DNA from: Salvelinus alpinus
Taxonomy: Eukaryota; Chordata; Actinopteri; Salmoniformes; Salmonidae
Reading direction: 5' to 3'
Assembly (NCBI RefSeq): GCF_045679555.1
Contig: NC_092094.1
Span: 15,142,612-15,206,611, forward strand
Length of the DNA: 64,000 nucleotides
In this document: piece after piece, positions 55,151 to 64,000 of the stretch
How positions within the stretch are numbered: position 1 is the stretch's first letter
Layout: each line of letters opens with the position of its first letter
The notes under the pieces: generated by a model
The model's input: only the letters and a program-made list of their open reading frames with translations
Databases searched by the model: none
Told to the model about the DNA's origin: nothing
Program-made: the position numbers and the translations under genes

Positions 55151-56784
55151 TCCAGGTCTGTTAAATCAAAATAGATGTGCCTACCCCAGGCCTATAGGCT
55201 ATACATAGACCCTAGGTATTTTTCTGATTAAGTCACGAGGAAGAACTCAAGGCCCTAGTCTAACATGCATGAAGAGACATACTCATTCAGAAAAATTGAC
55301 CAATTAAAAAAAATATATATATATATATTGTCTCTCTGTGTTTCACAATTTTCCTTCATTTCGCAAGAGCCTGAATTTATCTCACAGGAGAAAGCCTCCG
55401 AGCCAGCTAAACAGCGTCCCTCTGTCTCTCTACATGTAGGCAATCTATCTGATGCTGTCTGGTCCAAACGAGTATTACATTGTTGCCACCCGTAGCATTG
55501 AAGGCAAGGGAAGCCAGTTAGCATTTGGCCTCCCTTGATAAACAAAGTGTAAAAAATGTATCAATCAGCATTGAGCTAAACTGAGCGAGCTCAACTGTGA
55601 ATGGTCCTGGCGCTCAAAAAAAAAATTGTGAACGGAAGCCAGCTTGGGTTTTTGCATCACTCCTATCATATCCCATTGAGAGTACTCGTCATTGATAGAA
55701 CTTTAATTGTTGCATCTTGTTGTGTTGTTGACCTCTAGTGGCTAGCTAGCTAGCTAAAATTGGCCTTTCCCAAAGTTAGCCATGGATGGAGATGGGGATT
55801 TGAACTTGTGGTTTTACTTAAATCTCCGTACTGGCCTATGGTTATAATGGCGATTCTGATGCAACCATTAATTCATACATTGTTGTGCCCCTGGCCTGAG
55901 AGGATGGAAGTTCAATATGTAGCTAGATGTAGAAGGCTAATGTTAACTAGCTAACGTTGCCCATGAATGGAAGTTAGGCTAGCGAGCAAGCATTTAAGCC
56001 AGATAGCCTAGGACAACAAAAAATAAAAGCGTGTGCTGTATGACAGAGTGGGAGACTGTTTCGTCAACATGAAAGAGAGGAGGATGGCATTAGCATTTTT
56101 CTACTTGCACGAGCATGCACACAGAAATCAGAACCATGGACAGCCACATCGTATGTAGCTTACGTTGATTGGACTAAATTGTTTTTGGTATATTTTAGTT
56201 GTCACCGTATTAGAATAAGCAGAGGTGATTTGATGATGTTAAAATGTTGAAGTTGAGATGGTGCTGGAATAGTGGAGGCAGCTCCTGTTTTCTTTGCGAC
56301 CTGCGGTAACTGTCTGTGGTTCTAAATCAATAGTTGTTTAGTGGTCCGAAAATGTCGGAAACATTATCTTGCTTGACCATGCTGTAGGTCATGTAACTTT
56401 ATGTTACTGTACATGCAATATGCTTTGTGGACGTCACTGGACAGAGGTTACTATCCGGTTTTGTGATAAAACAAAGGTATGGTTAAATTTGTTCTTCCAC
56501 TGTCTTCTTATTGTCTCAGCCTTTAGGCATATATATATCACGGTCTCAAGGCATATGAATTAACAGGTTATAGAGCAAACAACTCAATTATCACAACACA
56601 GTTTTGAGACTATTTCATTGGTTCCTTTGGGCCACGCATGCTCAATCAAGCCCAACTAAAGTAGGCTATTTAATATGATTTCAAAGAGTATTTTAAGCCA
56701 GGACTTTTCTCCACACTGTAAAAAAAAAAATATTAAGACTTTTAAAATGATGAAACAAAAATACAGTATATTTTTACATGCCGG

Positions 56785-56790
56785 TTTATT
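56785..56790 (-). terminator. Poly(A) signal of astacin copy B
   Basis: AATAAA on the minus strand, 80 nt downstream of the stop at 56870-56872, in the same context as copy A. Confidence 0.75.
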
Positions 56791-56869
56791 GAACTTTACT
56801 CTGTGTTTATATCAAGACTGAGTCATTGACACAACCTTGTGAGAGAGGACAGAAACACCAGGTGTCTGT

Positions 56870-61135
<4,266 letters not shown>

Positions 61136-61229
61136 GTCAACAAACAACCTGCCATGGTTAGACACTGTCAATAACTCTGAATACCACCACAGAAAGTAAT
61201 TGACTTACTCTAACCTTCCTGTAGTACAG

Positions 61230-61470
61230 GTGTGGGATCTTAATTTGATCACATTGTTGTTGCAGGAAATGCAAATATGTAGTATATTCAAGGCTTGTAA
61301 GGCTTCTAAAGTTTGTAATTTCCACTTAAAAATGTCAGACTTGATTTGCTCTAACATAAAATGTATCAACCCCTACATAAATGTCCATGAATTATAATCA
61401 CCTTTCCTTTTGCCTCAGGATTATTTTCCTGCTGTGAGAAACTGGTCAAATTAAGATCCTACACATGTAG
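61230..61470. mobile_element. MITE-like repeat in promoter-proximal intron of copy B
   Basis: Counterpart of 46070-46330. The left end GTGTGGGATCTTAATTTGAT and right end ATTAAGATCCTACACATG are clearly complementary here. Confidence 0.7.
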
Positions 61471-61519
61471 CTTGCATGACATAGCTAGAGAATGCAAAGC
61501 ACATGAACAACACTCTTAC

Positions 61520-61543
61520 CTTTCGGGAAATGAAGTGAAGTTG
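61520..61543 (-). other. Non-coding exon 1 of copy B
   Basis: Ends CCCGAAAG before GTAAGAGT, as in copy A. The upstream part differs slightly (CCAGTAAACCAAC against CCGTGAAACAAC). Its start is inferred from the TATA position. Confidence 0.55.
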
Positions 61544-61566
61544 GTTTACTGGTCCAGACACTGCAC

Positions 61567-61574
61567 CTTATATA
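61567..61574 (-). promoter_or_regulatory. TATA box of astacin copy B
   Basis: TATATAAG in the same CCACTATATAAGGTGCAGTG context as copy A, so the core promoter is conserved in both. Confidence 0.75.
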
Positions 61575-61789
61575 GTGGAATCTACCAGAACATTATCAAT
61601 TTTTGGACAGTTTGGCAATGACATTGAAAACACCCCTTTCTGCTGATAAGAAATATTATGTATATGTTGTCTCGATGACATATGGCTAATTCTCACACCA
61701 ATCAGAAAAAGTTAGAAAAGCCTTTCCTAACTTCTCTATTCCTTGAAAATGCTATTTAATATTTTGCAAATACCCATGGTCTGAGTTCT

Positions 61790-62395
61790 GTCAGTAAGAT
61801 AATCATGAAACCAATATTAGTCATGAAACTCCTGTGGATTACTTGTTGGCTATTGCTAGCAAAGCATCCAGGACATCTATTTCTGTAAATAGCCTAAAAG
61901 AAAGGCTTTGGCTATAATTTCTCTGGTTATTCAGCAAGTTTCCTCTATCAGCATCCAGCCCAATATCATTGTGAATAGGCTTAGAAGTTCTGAAATAGGT
62001 GGCAGTACTCATTTTGGGTGCCGGTACTGTTTATATTTAGGTGCAGGAGCTCCACAATATTTTTGAGCTAATATTCTATAAGAGGCACAGGAGCTCAATC
62101 AGTAGAAATTTGAGGTGCCAGTACTCAGCTCCGGTGAGCTCCTGCCCAAGTCAAGCACGGCTCCTGAACTTATTTAGGCTTGCCATAACAAAGGGATGGA
62201 ATACTTATTGACTCCCAATACATTTCATTTTTTATTTATTTATAAAAATGTCTAAAATCATAATTCCACTTTGGGTATTGTGTGTCAGCTAGTGACAAAA
62301 AAATCTAAATGTAATACATGTTCATTTCAGGCTGTAACACAACAAACTGTGCAAAAAGTCAAGGGGTGTGAATACTTTCTGAAGGCACTGTAAGT
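61790..62395. mobile_element. Copy-B-only insertion with Tc1-like right end
   Basis: Two pieces: about 61980-62160 (GTGCCAGTACTCAGCTCCGG, GAGCTCCTGCCCAAGTCAAG), which looks like an unrelated transposon end, and 62170-62393, the right end of a Tc1-like element ending CTTTCTGAAGGCACTGTA. Its terminus is the complement of the one at 34008. Confidence 0.65.
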
Positions 62396-62499
62396 AAGTA
62401 AGCCTTGTCCGAGCCAGAACTGCCCACAGTTTTACTGTACTGCTCAATAAAACGATTGATATGAGGTAAAACTAATTAAATGAATATACATTTAGGTTC

Positions 62500-63164
62500 A
62501 TCAAACAATGTCAGCAAAGAGTTGAGCCTAATCTTTTTCATTTGAAATTTTTACATTATGACATTGTATAGACCTAGTATACTGTATGTATATTCATATG
62601 ATATGAGTCATTAGCCAAACTATGCATTTTTGTGATAAGCAGTCACAACTGTTTGCCCTTTACTGTGACAGACTTGACTGCGCAACACTATGGAAGTCAG
62701 TTAATCTGCGACTTCAAGTTGTGTCTTGAATGTTGGCTCATGCTGTATATTTCATATACATAATATAATATTAAAAAAATCAGATCAACAGATCAACAAT
62801 ATAATATGGCTCAAGGGGGGACATTGGCTCAAGAGGACATTTCTGTACAATATTAACTATTATTGGAACCAATTAGACCCTTCTGACACATCCAGAAAAT
62901 ACTTGGATGTTGCTGTAAATGTCAGTGTGAAGCCAAAGGCTCAGAACCACACGACAATAACTTTTCTATTCTATAGAATTGGGACATTTGAGTTTACTAA
63001 ATCACTATTATTTGTGAAATATTTTTTAATCATAAAACTAGCTATACCTAGTATTATTTTTCTTATTTTACTGTAGCTAAATTAATAGGTCTTATGTTTT
63101 ATAAGAGCCAGAGAGGTTCTCTCTGAAGAAGCTGGCTAATTCAGCTTTACTCAATGCGGGGAAG
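62500..63164. other. Intergenic region and likely nup160 promoter
   Basis: AT-rich until about 63100. The ~60 bp before the nup160 start lack a TATA box at a suitable place. No other gene seen. Confidence 0.45.
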
Positions 63165-63995
63165 ATGGCGGCGGTTTTAGAAAGGAGTTTCATAGAAATA
63201 CGTGGGTTTGAGAGGGAAACCCTACCAACATTCCGGGGGGAAATAACTGTAAACCTAGGTACATCTTCATGGATATTAAAATAATGATCCGCTCTTTATT
63301 TGCTCATATGAAGGGTTTATGTAAAAAACTGTGTATAGAATGTGGTCGTGAGTGACTCACCATGCATGCGAGCATGCTAACTATTGACATCATGTAGCTG
63401 GCGTGTGGCTAACAAGCTAACGTTATATTGCTAGTTAGTATGATAACGGTGTCCTCTGCTGGTGAATTTTGTTACCCCGAGCGCCAACCTAAACCAAAGT
63501 TAGCCAACCGTACTGTACTCTGCTTTTGCTACACCTTACGCCGAAATCATTCTCAAGTATCAGTATCCTGGTGCATGAGTTTGTTAGCAGCTTTCCACAG
63601 TCTGCGCGTTTTACAGCGTAGCATGAGTAGCGTTAGCTTCCAGTTCATGAAAGTCAATGCTAGACACTTGGTTTTATAGTGACATGCTTTCTAACACATC
63701 CGATTTTCCTCATTTATTGACAGCTGTCTTTTAGTTATCGGGCAAAGAGAGCGTTGTGATGGTGCAAACCTAACAAGTGGTCAACCACCTGTCAGACCTA
63801 AACAGTTTGAGACTGTCAACAAGCCAAGCCACCATGTGAAAGTTTCTATTGGAACTGACCAGAGGTCATGTGTGGTTTCTCGACAGGTCTGAATGCTCTT
63901 CCTGGCAGTGTGATATACCCAGACAGCGCAGGAGGCTTTCACTATGAGGAAAGTGGAAAACTCATGTCCATCACTAGCAACAGATTCATACACTG
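63165..63995 (+). CDS. nup160: nup160, first two coding exons (nucleoporin Nup160)
   Basis: Exon 1 codes 63165-63258 (31 codons + 1 nt, donor GTACAT) and exon 2 63887-63995 (acceptor TCGACAG, donor GTGAG at the window edge). The phases join in frame to give 67 codons plus 2 nt. The start MAAVLERSFIEIRGFE and the exon 2 string GGFHYEESGKLMSITSNRF resemble vertebrate Nup160, where the corresponding N-terminal stretch (from memory) has the same ESGKL and NRFIHW spacing. Nup160 is a subunit of the NUP107-160 Y-complex, a structural ring of the nuclear pore needed for mRNA export and for kinetochore function. This part begins its N-terminal beta-propeller. The start has a strong Kozak context (GAAGATGG). 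The remaining exons lie beyond the window. Confidence 0.85.
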
Positions 63996-64000
63996 GTGAG

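Overview
This window is vertebrate nuclear DNA, almost certainly from a salmonid fish. Split genes with GT-AG introns are embedded in salmonid-type repeats: tRNA-derived SINEs, Tc1-like transposon remnants, several LINE families, hAT-like elements, LTR elements, and very long micro- and minisatellites. There is no prokaryotic gene, operon or CRISPR array. I found no convincing undescribed biological system. The best signals are a young duplicated protease gene pair, a 2A-like motif in a LINE, and unusual tandem-repeat structure.

Layout. (1) About 1-32.5 kb: the 5' part of a minus-strand gene that I identify as cttnbp2 (cortactin-binding protein 2). First coding exon 32426-32506; second 21390-21497, followed in the sense direction by a (CA)n tract. 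Intron 1 (10.9 kb) holds a non-autonomous LTR element with a 5-bp target duplication, Tc1-like and LINE fragments, and a large inverted repeat. Intron 2 runs off the left edge (>21 kb) and is mostly tandem repeats: units of 57, 40, 33, about 12, 55 and 69 bp plus (AC)n, (GA)n, (CT)n and (CTGT)n, with LINE, SINE and hAT insertions.

(2) 32.5-41.2 kb: CpG-containing promoter region of cttnbp2, then intergenic DNA with a Tc1-like transposase pseudogene, a ~97-bp tandem repeat and LINE/SINE pieces.

(3) 41.3-62.5 kb: two minus-strand copies of a six-cysteine astacin metalloprotease gene (hatching-enzyme/nephrosin type), about 15.35 kb apart. Each has one non-coding and seven coding exons, a TATA box and a poly(A) signal. 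The predicted 256-aa proteins differ only at residue 15, in the signal peptide. Copy B has a weakened donor (+5 G to C) after its 46-nt coding exon. Between them lie a solo LTR, a 34-bp minisatellite and a nearly full-length minus-strand LINE, itself interrupted by a nested LINE fragment.

(4) 63.1-64 kb: the first two coding exons of plus-strand nup160 (nucleoporin Nup160), continuing past the window.

The genes have unrelated roles (synaptic/cortical scaffold, secreted protease, nuclear pore). Nothing suggests a shared pathway; they are neighbours only.
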